NCBI GenBank assembly: GCA_023333565.1
Contig: JAJKFH010000374.1
Location: 4,092,001-4,156,000, forward strand
DNA: 64,000 bases
Source: Puffinus mauretanicus
Taxonomy: Eukaryota; Chordata; Aves; Procellariiformes; Procellariidae
Reading direction: 5' to 3'
Part shown: piece after piece, positions 11,578 to 23,165 of the stretch
Layout: each line of letters opens with the position of its first letter
How positions within the stretch are numbered: position 1 is the stretch's first letter
The notes under the pieces: generated by a model
Seen by the model: only the letters and a program-made list of their open reading frames with translations
The model's database searches: none
What the model was told of the DNA's origin: nothing
Position numbers and translations under genes: made by a program

Positions 11578-13641
11578 TAATTTGATTTTGTGAGCTTCTG
11601 CAACAGTCAGAGATCCCCTCTGTGCAGTGTTGGTCAGGGTCAGCTCTTTGGTGAGAGAGCTCTGAAGGATACTGGGTATGCTTTGTGGGGAGGCATCAGC
11701 TTTTTGGTAGTGACTGTGATAGTGCCTACGTTTTGTATTCTTGAGGTGTCGGGTGGAGAGTGAAGCGAAGGTGAGCCTCCTCAGAGTTGAGGGGAAGAGT
11801 GCCTGCTCTTTCAAAGGCAGCATGGGGCCAGGCTCTGTTAAACACTGTGCAGCTGAAGGTAATGTGAAGTTCTGGTTTGCTTTTCCTTAGAATGATGCTG
11901 TATGTTGTTCTTGGCAGTTTATTAGGTCAGTGGCATTAACATCAGTATCCTGGCTAAGCAGCAAGGTCTCCTTACATTTGTTTATGTTCCCTTTTCAGCT
12001 GCTTTGCAGTCTTTCACTTCCAGTCCTAGCTATGATTTAGCCTGCATTGTCACAACCCTTTCTGGGAAGCCCAAGCAATTCCTCTAAGACAAATAGTGGG
12101 AAGACTGTTGTTTGTTTGTTTGTTTGTTTTTAGTTTCTTGATCCTTTCCTTGGTCTCTGAACATGGTAAATTGTAGCTATGTAATTTAGCCAGGCTTTCC
12201 TGGAACTCTGTAGCTGTCTTTCCTCCAGTTTGATTCAGGAACTGCTCTGCCATCCAGAGCCTCCTCTAGAGAAAACAGCTTGTTAGAAACAATAGCAACA
12301 TCAAAAACAAACTGCCAGAAAGCCTCTTAGCCTGCATGTGTCCTGTAACCTGCTTTGTGCTTGTGTACAGTTCTGGTAGCTCTTATGGAGGTGTACCAGA
12401 CATTTATTAGGGAGCCCTGGAAGCCAAGGGATGGGGATCCCATGCGCTCTTCTTCTGGTGAATATTTATACTATTTATAATATTTATATTTTTGATGCGA
12501 GAAACTTACTATGCTTGTCTCAGTAAAGGTGTTCTTGAACTGACATAATGGTATCAGTCAGTGGGCACAATCTCAGTGAGATGGTTTGGCTGATGTACAA
12601 ACTTGCTATTTGAATTTGCCCTGCTCCTCTAAAAGCCAGTGATGTTAAGCTGTGACATCATGTTGCTCAGGATTTGTCTTCTACTGAACCAGGAACTGAG
12701 AGTCCGGGCCCACATTGATGGTGTCGACTGTCAAGGCTTTACTGAGCCAGAGTGAGCATCTCATATCCATCATTCAGCCTACAGCAACTTAAATGTGAAA
12801 TTTCAGATTTCACTCTTTTTAGTAAGACTTCCTTTGGTACCCGGCTGACTTTTGATGGACAAATGTTGTTTTAGCAAGGCAACCTGATAGGAGGGGGTCT
12901 GATTTCTTCTGTTTTAGAGAATTCCTTGTCATGGTCTGGGAAACGGCTGACTGCCAGTGCTGGGGAAGGTGACTGCTCCACGTACTCTTTGAGAAACACT
13001 TTCCTGTTCTTTAGAGCTATCAGTGCTGTTGCGTGCTAAAACCTCCTAACTTTTAATGTTGGTTGTTGTGTTTTTTTTTTTCTTTTCTCTTTGCTTTCCT
13101 TGATCAATCTTTCCTTGTTTCTGGACTGAACCAGAGTTGCTCGCCTGTGAATCATAGGGCCTCCATAGCTCATGGACTTTTTTTTGTGGTTTGCTTTTGG
13201 AACAGGATAAAGTGAACTATTCTTGCAGGTAATAAAGTTCTGGGTAACCCAGATGGTACAGTAAAGAGAGAGAGTAGAAGGAAAAACCCCTATCAAATGG
13301 TGTTGACTGTTGTCATTCTACCTTCTTTAAAGTTGAGTATTGTATTATATTTTGCTGGGGGAGGTGGACTGATTTCATATTTGGTAAACCACTATCTGAC
13401 CAAATTACAGCCCAAGTGATGAATGTTTAATTAGATCTGTACTGTATGAAATACATTGCTACTTAGCTGGTTTAAGGCTGGGTAGCCCATAAATTGGTAA
13501 TTTGGTTGTCAGCTTCCATAGTGCCCTGGACAGTAACAAAACCCATGAATTTACACACTCTGTGGATTCCTTTATAAAACATTAATCTTTGGATTGGATT
13601 GTAAAGGGTTTAGGTCTTTTATCCTTTTTCTTTTCCTTCAG

Positions 13642-13684
13642 TAAAAAAAAAAAAAAACAACAAAAAAAAACACCCCAAAAAGGA
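13642..13684. repeat. A-rich simple tract
   Basis: A-runs are interrupted by single C residues and a CACCCC block. No mobile element is recognised on its 5' side. Confidence 0.75.
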
Positions 13685-14930
13685 AGACTGAATGAAATTA
13701 AAAATTTAGGAGTACTTTTAATATTGCAGTGACAACAAACTGCATCACAGAGTTAGCAGCCCTCATCCTTACCACTGACCTGTGGTAAAGAAGCATCTTC
13801 AGTAATGTGATATTGCCAAGAATTTAAACAAGTGCTAACCTTCCCTGAAAACTTTTAAAAAGTTACATGTATAGAAGCTGAACTGCTTTAATGTCATACT
13901 GCATTTCCCTTCCCTGGAGTTTTCTTACTGCTATTAGTCAAATGGCCACTGGGAATACAGGGTAATGTTTTTGCTCTGTCTTTAGGATTTACCTGCAGGC
14001 AGGGTGTGCAGATAATCAAGTGCCCATTTGGGTTCGTTCAAGTGGGAAACTGATACTGCAGTTTTGACTAGGGTCAAATCTCCAAGGATTGCTGGCATCT
14101 TCCAACTTTGAGGTGAGGTGAGAATGGCAGAGGCTCAGATTTTGCTGCCATGCAACTTGTCCAAAACTGAGGCAAGAAGATCAGAGTCTGAGGATGAGGG
14201 ATGAGTAGCATCCGGTAGGTCCTGCTCAGTAATTTCATGTCAAAACCTTGAGGCAGTCTTTTCTCTCTCCAGGTGCTGTGCTATTTCTGGGTTTGTCTTG
14301 GTAATGTCCACTGAACAAGCCCTGACTGTATTTCATGCTATATTACTGTTTACTGTAGCGAATCTTAATTTCTATTATTATATAATACAGCAACGAGGCA
14401 GCCCAGTCACTGCAGATCAAAGGGATTAGTGCAGCTGTCATGTGGATAAGCTCACATTGTGCCTTACAACACCACCCCAGGGCTGCTTGAATCATGCATA
14501 CTCAACACTGTCTCGTTCTCATCACTGTAGATACAGCCGAGGATATGTAAATGTGTGTGGGTATGTATGGAACCTGTAGGTATTTACACACGCTTAGGCA
14601 ATGCTGCCTTGCAGCACGGTTTATTATCTGGGTTTGACAGCGCCCTTTGAATGCAGGCATCAGTTTCCCATTCGTATGCTCCCTGAGGCTGTCAGCAGTC
14701 ATTGGGATGACTGACGGGGTGTCAGCTAAGCTCTTCTCTCCTGGAGGAATATTACAGTAGCAAAGCTGACGAGGGCTGTGACATCTTTGAGGGGGGACAC
14801 TGCATGAGGTCTGCATGGTATGCATCGGCCCCTATTTGACAAGTTTTTCACAGCAGGAACTTTTTTATTGTTTCTATTCTTGTCAGTATCTGTCAAGGTA
14901 CCTAACTTAGCTTTCTTTTCTCTTTTCAAT

Positions 14931-14957
14931 TCTTTTTTTTTTTTCTTTTTCTTTCTT
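14931..14957. repeat. T-rich pyrimidine tract
   Basis: A run of T with a few C residues. It produces a long Phe run in one frame and a Lys run in the other strand, both artefacts of low complexity. Confidence 0.7.
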
Positions 14958-17585
14958 CCGCTTCTTAACTCAGAGTCCCCAGTTGCAATCCATTGGGTTG
15001 TTATCTTTGCCGATGTCTGGAGTGACCAAGAGCTGGAGCAATACTGAAGGTGGTAGTCTTTGCTTCCCATCAGCTCTTACCTAGGACACAGCATGGGTGC
15101 TGTGCTAGGGACTGGTGATGTAGTTCTTTATCAAGTGTGAAATCAAGTCGCGTCTCCAGGAGTGGTTGGAGTTCCTGGAGATTTCTTGGCAATCTTTTAC
15201 CCTTCCAAATTATAGATTACATAATGACTTTTTACTTTCCTGAATTTCTCCTTTAAAACTTGAATATGGAATCCTTTTCTTCATCTCTTTTGCACAATTC
15301 AGTGTGCTGTTAAATACTCTAAATACTCCAATTTCATCTCAGGAATAGCATTTCAGTGAGAGGACAGAGAAATGTTCCCAGATATGCATTTTAAAATTGT
15401 TTGGTATTGAAGAATCACAGTAAAATTTTTCACTGCTTTTTTTTAAAAAAGCACTTTTCTGCATATGCACTTGTTATGCTAAGAAGAGATGGTATTGGAT
15501 GGAGATCATTGCCTTATAGACACTTACTCATGGGAGTAGTCCACTGATGTCTGCACGTTTTTCACAACAGTGAGCAACGCAGTTAACCTCATACTTCTCC
15601 TTGGTACTCCAGTACCACAGTGGAAAAACCTTTACCTGAAATTCATTCCTTTCTACATTCTTTGCTGGGGTCAGGTACCGTGATTCTTATTTGGACCTGG
15701 TATATAATTGTCTAGGGCATTCGATGTAGTTTGTGTAATTGTCTTTTTTCGGAGAAATGCTAGGCAGTCAGTTCCGCTTAAGAAAGAGGTAGGGCATCTC
15801 AGAGATCCTTCTAAAAGTGTCCTGGATGGTCTATGTTTGTTAGGCTGTAGCCATGTGCTCCAGTAGGTTACAGTGACAGAAAAGTAGTTGTGTCCTTTCT
15901 CCACAGGATGCTGCTCTTACCTGCTCTGGAGATTCAGAGGCTTGAGAAAAAACAGAGACAGGACACAAGGGCAACATTGCTCCTGCTGTGAAAGCCAGCC
16001 TTGGAGAGCTGTGGACTGGGTTTGTTTGTGCTGATGGATGTTGGGCACTGCAGTTTGTGAACTGTATTGAATTTCCCCCTTCTTGCTTTGCCATCGCTGC
16101 TGGCATAGCTTGTTGTGTTTTTGAATGTGGCAGTCAAACACATCAGAGGCACAACTTGCCCACTGATCTGTGAGACTCCCTGCCTTGCTTCGGTGGGTAC
16201 CCAACTGACAGCAGCAGAGACTGCACTGATTTCTAGGAGGGCTAGATCAGAGGATTTAGGTTTGGAAAGTTCATTGGGACATCCCAGCCTGGGAGATTTG
16301 GTTGTGCATTCCTCAAGTTTATTTAACCCTTGAGGGGGAGGGTTTTGCTAGTCTCAAGTGTGCTCTGACAGGTGTTGGAAACAATTTTCCACTTCTAGTT
16401 AATGTATGTATTACAAACAATCAAGTTCCACCATGATAGAAAGTGGATAAAGAGGGAAAGGTGTGAAGAAAACTTCAGATGCAGAGCATAGTAGTTTTAG
16501 AAGAGGGCCAGAGATCCTGGTCTTTGCCATTGTTACTGTGCCAACATACAGAATTATGTTTAAACTAGGGTTTATATTGGCATAGTTATTTTGATAAATA
16601 TCACCAAATGAGCATAGTTAAATAAATACAATAAGCTGTCTTAGCCTGTTTATGGTTGGAATGGACAATGGGTTTTTTTTAAGGAATGTCATACGTTCTT
16701 CTGGCCTCCAGGTTGTTGCAGGACATAATGTTTTTATTTCTTTTGAATTGTAGCAAGCAATGATTGTTACATGTTATGGTTCAGGGAGCCCTGGTGAGGA
16801 AGCGTTTCACCGTTCCCCTCAGGACCTCCTCATCTCTCGTGCTCTGTGAGGTTATTGTACAGGAGATTTGGCTGCCTACTGCAGTTGTTCTTGCTGAAAT
16901 TCGTGTTTGTTTCAGTAATATATGGCTGATTATTATCTGGGTGAGGACAGGGCTGGTAGTGGCATTACACTGACTTGTAGCATCGCTGTGGCCTTTCTGA
17001 AGGTAATTCCTTGGAGCAGCAGTTGCAAACTGTGCTTTCCTCATCTTCAGCTTTGGACTGAAAAATCCCTAATCACAAGACAAGGTGACATTTTCAGGTC
17101 TCCTGCAATGTAGTTAACTTTCCCCTAGCCTCTGTTTCTGATTGTTGCCCTTTTCACCGCAGCATAGGATCTTTCTCTATGCCCAAGCATTCTTGGAGGG
17201 CAACAAATCTCCTTAGTGCTAGATTCCTATAATAAGAGGCAGCCCTGCACTTCTCCTTTTCAGCTCTGAATCTCATTTACTGGGCTTGGTGGCGTACGTT
17301 TCAGTCCTTTAATTAAGTCCTCCCTTTGTCTCTCTATCTGCCAGAGCATGGTTCCCATTTTTCTTGCTGCAGCGCTTAAGCATAATTTGGTGTCAAACAC
17401 ATGCTCTCTGACTGAGGTCCAACCAGATTTACTTGCAAATGTGTCTGGGTCAATAGCATTTGTTTCAATTAGATTTACAAAGAGCCATTTTGGTGCTCTG
17501 GTGTGTAAGTCAAAGGGGAGATTGTGGGGAAGGTAGGAGTCGGGGGGGCCTTGGGTCTGCCAGGCACTTAACTAATTTATGATTT

Positions 17586-17625
17586 AAAAAAAAAAAAAAA
17601 AAAAAGGAAGGGAAAAAAAAAAAAA
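17586..17625. repeat. Double poly(A) tract
   Basis: Twenty A (17586-17605), then GGAAGGG, then thirteen A (17613-17625). The sequence to the left has no recognisable retroposed gene or SINE, so the tract cannot be tied to an insertion. Confidence 0.85.
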
Positions 17626-18928
17626 GGGATGGGGGAATCTGGTAACATTGGCCTGTGGCCAGACAGGGCTGTAGCAGTTTCTGTGAAGGAGTAGTCAATA
17701 GCCAGGGCTTAGCCTGCTGGGTGCTTTGAGATGTAAAAATTAGTAGAGGCAGGCATCTTGAATGCAGATGGGATTGTGGCCACAGTTGGCTAAAGGAGTG
17801 AAAAGCATTTGTAGCAGGGCTGAGCCAAAGCCGCAGCAGGCTGGGAAGAATTAGCTATTATCCAGTATTATTTATTTTCCATACTTCTCCCTGAAAATGC
17901 AGGGGCAGGGTTTTCACACATGAGGAATTTGAATTTATGCACTGAGGTAAGAGGCTTGATTCACCTGCCTTGTTACCCCTGCAGTCACTATGAGGAATTT
18001 GGCTTCCCATTGACGCTAAAGGAATTTGTGCGCTCAGTGCTTTTCATAACAGATCCACTGACGTGCTTAACTTGAACTGGATTGAATGCTGCCCTCAGAA
18101 AACAGACTGGGGATATCCAAATTGCATTAGTGCAGCCTCTGACACCCTGGATATTTTGGTGTTTTACACACCCATAATTATCTTTACAGATAAGTAAGAC
18201 TAAAGAATTAGATTTGTCCCAAAGTGCTTGAATGTCTTTTTCCAGCGTTTCAAAAAATCTGCTAGAGCCAAGCTTAATACTATGGTACTGTCCTGGGCCC
18301 ACGCTTTCTTTGCAAGATTACTTTTCCCAACCTATGTGGTCTTTTGATGACCTGAGTGCAGGGCTGCTCAGCATCAAGCTTTGTTTTGTATTTTCCCCCT
18401 GCTTGAGCTGCTAAAGGAAAATTTCAGTAGAGTCAATTATTAATAATTTTTTGTTAACTCTTTGGTTGTTGCACATGCCTGATGTCTGAGAACCATCCAG
18501 TTTACAAATTAAATAAGCAGCAAAACTTTGCAGTGGCTTTGTGGGGGTCAAAGGAGGGATCACAGTGAAGCTGGGCTGGCGAGAGTTCCAGCAGTCGAGG
18601 CAAGCAGAGTTCCAGCTGGAGACATGCTGTCAGTGGAGCTGACCCATGGGACAGGAGAGGCTTTTATTTTTAAAGCTTCTCCTGCTGTGATCCCTACAGT
18701 TGTCCTGAACTCTCTTTATTTTAAAATCTGATTTCTTTCTACCAGCTATGGTATTGTTTTCTCTGTGTGTAAGTGCTGTGCATTGAACTTTGGTGCCTCT
18801 GATCCCTGTAAGCTATGCCTTGTACCTCTGGGATACCTCAGGGTCATTGGAAACAATGTGGAAGAAGATGCTATTCATCATAAAGATATAAATGTTTGGA
18901 AATGTAATAGCCTTGAGTAATTTTCTAA

Positions 18929-19213
18929 TCATAATAAATCCTGGCAAATCCTGTATCCATCAAAGTGTTTTGTTTTGGCATAAAAATACGGACAGCTAAT
19001 GGGGGAAAGATTGAAGGGTTCAAAATGCCCCTTTATCAAAGGTAATTCCATACACTTCCCATTTTTAACATGCTGCTTTAATGTTCTTAAGTTAACTCTG
19101 CGCTTTACTAGTGTCTCAATTATGATCAACCTGACATCTTCCTCGGTGATTTTGAGAGGTGGCTGGGCATACAAATCTCTTCTTTCTACAGATGAACTGT
19201 CAGACATAAACAT
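18929..19213 (-). other. Possible coding exon or chance frame (94 codons)
   Basis: The minus strand is open for 94 codons. The translation has a plausible soluble-protein character: a Ser-rich start, a 'QPPLKITEEDVR' segment at about residues 17-28, and then a basic helix-like region (about residues 29-55) with regular hydrophobic spacing. An acceptor-like TTTATGTCTGACAG lies at its start on that strand. No good donor (AGGT) is visible after the helix-like part, and I recognise no family. The opposite strand is also open through this stretch (18999-19469), which weakens the case. It could be a conserved exon, a relic gene piece or chance. Confidence 0.18.
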
Positions 19214-22200
19214 ACACTATTACTCTGTAGCTTTTTGGAATTTATGGAATAAAAAGAAAAGCACATATGAAAACAAGCATAGATGCCACAGACCTGGTCC
19301 CAATTTACCTATTTGGGTGATACTTGTATCATTCTCAAAAAGATTAGATTTAGTACCTTTGCAAAGCGTAAGGGACAGAGTGGGACTTCCAGGGGGTGTT
19401 TATTGTAACTGCATCAGTACTGCCCGCTATATTCCCAAAACAGGATGTGTGTTGTGGTCGGTGACGTAAGAGACAAAGTCCAGTGCAGACGGATACATTA
19501 GGTTTTTGAGTGTCTGTTCAGACAATTTGATCTGGCATCACAGAAAGAATAAATAGGGAGCTCTACAGTGTCATTTTTTGGTGTTTCTTTTCAGAACATG
19601 CTTTAAAAATATTGCAAGGTGTCAGAAGTCAGTGAACTGGTGAGCTCCCCACTGCCTCAGATGGAGCTGCCTCGACCTTTGAAACCTGAACCAAGGCAGC
19701 TGATTTATGGCAGTAAATTGCATGACCTCGCATCCTAATAGGATCACACTGCCCTTAAATCTGGTCTAGCCACTGAGGAGAGAGCTGCACAGCTCTTCAA
19801 AATCTGTTGTACAGAGAGAATTCGTCTGCAAAATAACAGATTAGAGGGTAAGGAAGCAGCCTGCTCTCGTGAGCAGACCAGAAAGTGGCAGTGAGATGAC
19901 TCCTGGGTCCTGTGCGGCTTCAATTGCTGTCTCTTGACCTTGACTCTCTGACACTGAGTGAGGGGAATAACTGGCCTATTCAATCTCAGGGTGCAAAACC
20001 AAACAAAAGCAGTAGAAAAACAGCTGCTTATAAGTAGAGGACTCCAGGGTGAGCATGGGACTGATTTAGTATATTGCTGAGGGGCTCTTAACTCCAGCTG
20101 ACTTCACAAGTCTTTGGTAGCTTGTGTAAATTCACAGATCGTGGACAAATGCACTCTGTGCTCTGGGGATGCTTAGTTTGAAGAGGGCTGCTTAACCTCA
20201 GCATCTTTTCCAGAGGCAGCGGAGAAAGAGGTTTTTCTAAGAGGGCCTTTTTAAGGGGTCCTTTTTGAAGGTATCTTGTGGCAATGTACTGTAACGTGAG
20301 GCAGTGTGTTATTTCCATGCTCTGCCAGCCCCTGATGCCGGTGCCACCTGTTTTCCTTCCCACTGCACAGCTGTGTCTTTGTGTACAATTTCTGAAATGG
20401 CTTTTTATGACATCTGTGTTTTAGCTCCCTTGGGACCCATCACTTGCAGTCCTAGCTCACTGTGCACTCTCTCCCTCCCTCTGCAGAATCAGTGCTATAA
20501 ATGTAACTTGCTTAAATCGCCACTTGCTGAAAGAATAGAAAAGATTAATGAGCAAATATTCGCCTTGGTGGCAATGAAATACTCACTACCATGATCTCAT
20601 CTAGTAGCACAGAGTGTAGATTTCTTCCTTTTACAGTTGAGTCAAAACTATATAAAAAATGAGAGTAAGGCATGCACAAGCCTTCTGCAAAGAACAGAGC
20701 TGTACTGAAACATTCGTTTTGTTCCAGGACTTGAATTCCTTGTGGTAGTAACACATGGGGATGGCTCAGGGGAGGATTCCATGGGGGATGTGCTGTAGTC
20801 ACCATTACAAAGGCCAGTACCTGCTAATGGAGTCAACTTAACTTGTTCTCTGTTTTGAAGCCCTTTGCCCCAAGAAGAGCTATGAGGATAGCTGCTCCAG
20901 TAGAAGTCAGCCGTGTTCCCTCAGGATATACACACAAAAGCTGCTTAAAGCAGTGTTGTATGTTGGTGTGTGTTTTCTAGAGGTGTACAAATACCCTAGA
21001 CATCTGCCTAGTGCCATTACCCTAGGCACTGCAGCACATACTGTGATGCCTGTACCAATCCCCAGTGCAGGCTACAATTAATGGAAGAGGACTGTGGTAT
21101 CCTAGCTGGTAATTCTTGGAAAAGTCTGGCTGCTTGAAGATGACTGGCACGTGTATTTAAAAAATGCAGTTTGCTAAAACTTGTAGGAGATATTCTGGTT
21201 TTTAAAAGCAGAAGACAGAAATGTAATCATAATAACAAATATAAAGTAGCCAGCATTGCAGCTATGAGGGCTATGAGTGCTTTCCCCAGCTTGTTTGAGA
21301 GGGTGAGGAGCAGCAAGGAGGGAAGGGGAAACCTGACATGAAACCAGAGATGGTTTCTGCAAGCAATGCTGGCTGAATTTCACAGTGACCATGCTGGCCT
21401 TGATATTAGAGAAGTTCTGATGGCTGCCTTCAGGATAAGGTGGCAGCCCTCCCACTGCAACCCTGTCAGATGTTCACTGAGTTTAGTGGAGAAGGAATGC
21501 AGCAACATTCAGGCTTGCATTTTAACTGCTGGAAGTGAATATTGTTGCAGCGTAATGTTTGGGCCACTGACTCCCAAAATGATAGGGTCATCCCTCTTAT
21601 TGTCATTATTCAAATCTGTTTTGTTATCACAACTTTGAAGAACCAGTCTCACTGCTGGATTCCCTGTGTTTTCTCATCATGTACAGGCTGAAAGTGTAAA
21701 ATAAAACATTTTTCTGCCTCAGTCAAAGCCTAAATGAGAGAGACTTCTGACAAAGAGCCCTAATAATTAACCGATTACTTGAACTTGAAAATGCTTAAAA
21801 TAAAGCTCATGGCCAGTTTTTGTTCAGCTGAACTGATAATTTCTAACCAGGTTACAATAATGTTGTTAACACTCAAAAGATATAGCTGGCTGTTATCTGG
21901 CTAGTCATCTCTACAGGGCTGTCCTTCCCTTCTTGACACAGTCCCCTCAATTACACTTGAAAGCGGCATAAGTTTGCAAGGAGGGAGAGGGAGGCATCCT
22001 CCCTCAGCGCAGCGCCCAGCAGCTCTCCTGCACCTATTCTGGTAAGTGTGACTGACTTTGATTGCTAGGTACCAGCAGGGTTTTCAGCTAGGCAGATAAT
22101 GGGAAAATTAGAAATTGTGGGTTATGAATATAGCTGACTCATTTTAGGAGTAGAGGTTTTCCTCAGGGCAGATGCTGTTGAACTCTAGAGAAAGAAAAGA

Positions 22201-22974
22201 AAAGAATGTGTGACTGCCATGAATCCCAAGTATCGGACCTTGGGAGAATTCAGTTTTTCTGTTTGTGTTTTACGAAGCATGGCTTTCTACTAACTAGCCT
22301 CTGAAATCTAGGGAGCAGGGCAAACTCGTGCATGTCTTCTGAAGTGCGAGATGTAAAAAAATTACATTTTTATGAATATGGTCTTAAATTTTGCTCAGGA
22401 AAACCCTGTTCCAAAGCACCTGGATGCTCTGGTGCAAGACCTGTGAAGTCATTGGGCTATAGTGAACTGCCACCAAAGAACCTGTGTGAAATGGTAGCAT
22501 TACCGGTGAATGGAAGACAGTATTTTTCACAATTGCCTAACATTTTGACTCAGACAGAAGACTCAATATAAAGTTTGTGGGAGTAGACAAACTTCCTCTG
22601 ATTTAAACAGAACAATATAGTTTAGTAATCTGACACAGTGGGATTTTCTTATGAAGACGGAGCTTTACTGTAGAGCACTGTTATTAATTTTAAAATGTAA
22701 GTCTCGTATTCAAATTTACAGTATAAAATGCATGGAAGCAATGTGAAGTGCAGTATATTCTATTCCCTGAAGCAATTTAGAGAAGTAAAGTAAGCTTTTC
22801 TTTTAATAAGCAAAGTCATCCTCTCTCAGATAAAGAAATGGATTGGCTGTGCTTTTTCTTACCATCACAACGAAGCAATGTAGACCATACTGCTAGTTCA
22901 TCCTGGTACCTGCCTCCTACTTGCACAGGGAAGAACAGTTGCATGGTCTGGGCAGAACTGAACGATTATGACAC

Positions 22975-23165
22975 TAACCTGAGATTCAAGTGACTCAGTT
23001 CACTTTTCTTTTTGACTATAGACATTCTTTGTGGGGTGACAATTTTCTTTGTCTCTGATGTGCTTCAGTTTCATGTTTGTAAAATAGAATTGATACTTCT
23101 GTGCTTCAGAGGAATGTTCTGAGATGAGTCACTGTATTATATATCTGGCACAGTCTGAGCACCTA
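22975..23165 (+). mobile_element. MIR-like (CORE-SINE) relic
   Basis: The typical MIR order can be followed. A diverged tRNA-derived part is followed by TTTGTCTCTGATGTGCTTCAG, TTTGTAAAATAGAATTGATA, and then TGAGATGAGTCACTGTATTA and TCTGGCACAGT. These correspond to the MIR landmarks 'CTCTGTGCCTCAGTTT', 'CTGTAAAATGGG-ATAATA', 'GAGGATTAAATGAG' and 'GCCTGGCACA'. It is an ancient non-autonomous element mobilised by L2/CR1-type machinery, long dead. Edges are approximate. Confidence 0.65.

Larger units (their letters stand above)
11578..22974. other. noncoding DNA, largely featureless
   Basis: No gene is supported. Simple repeats include a (GTTT)n run near 12110-12130 and A- or T-rich tracts near 13642, 14931 and 17586. 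A 94-codon minus-strand frame at 18929-19213 and a donor-like site at 22042 are listed separately as weak exon candidates. Confidence 0.5.
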
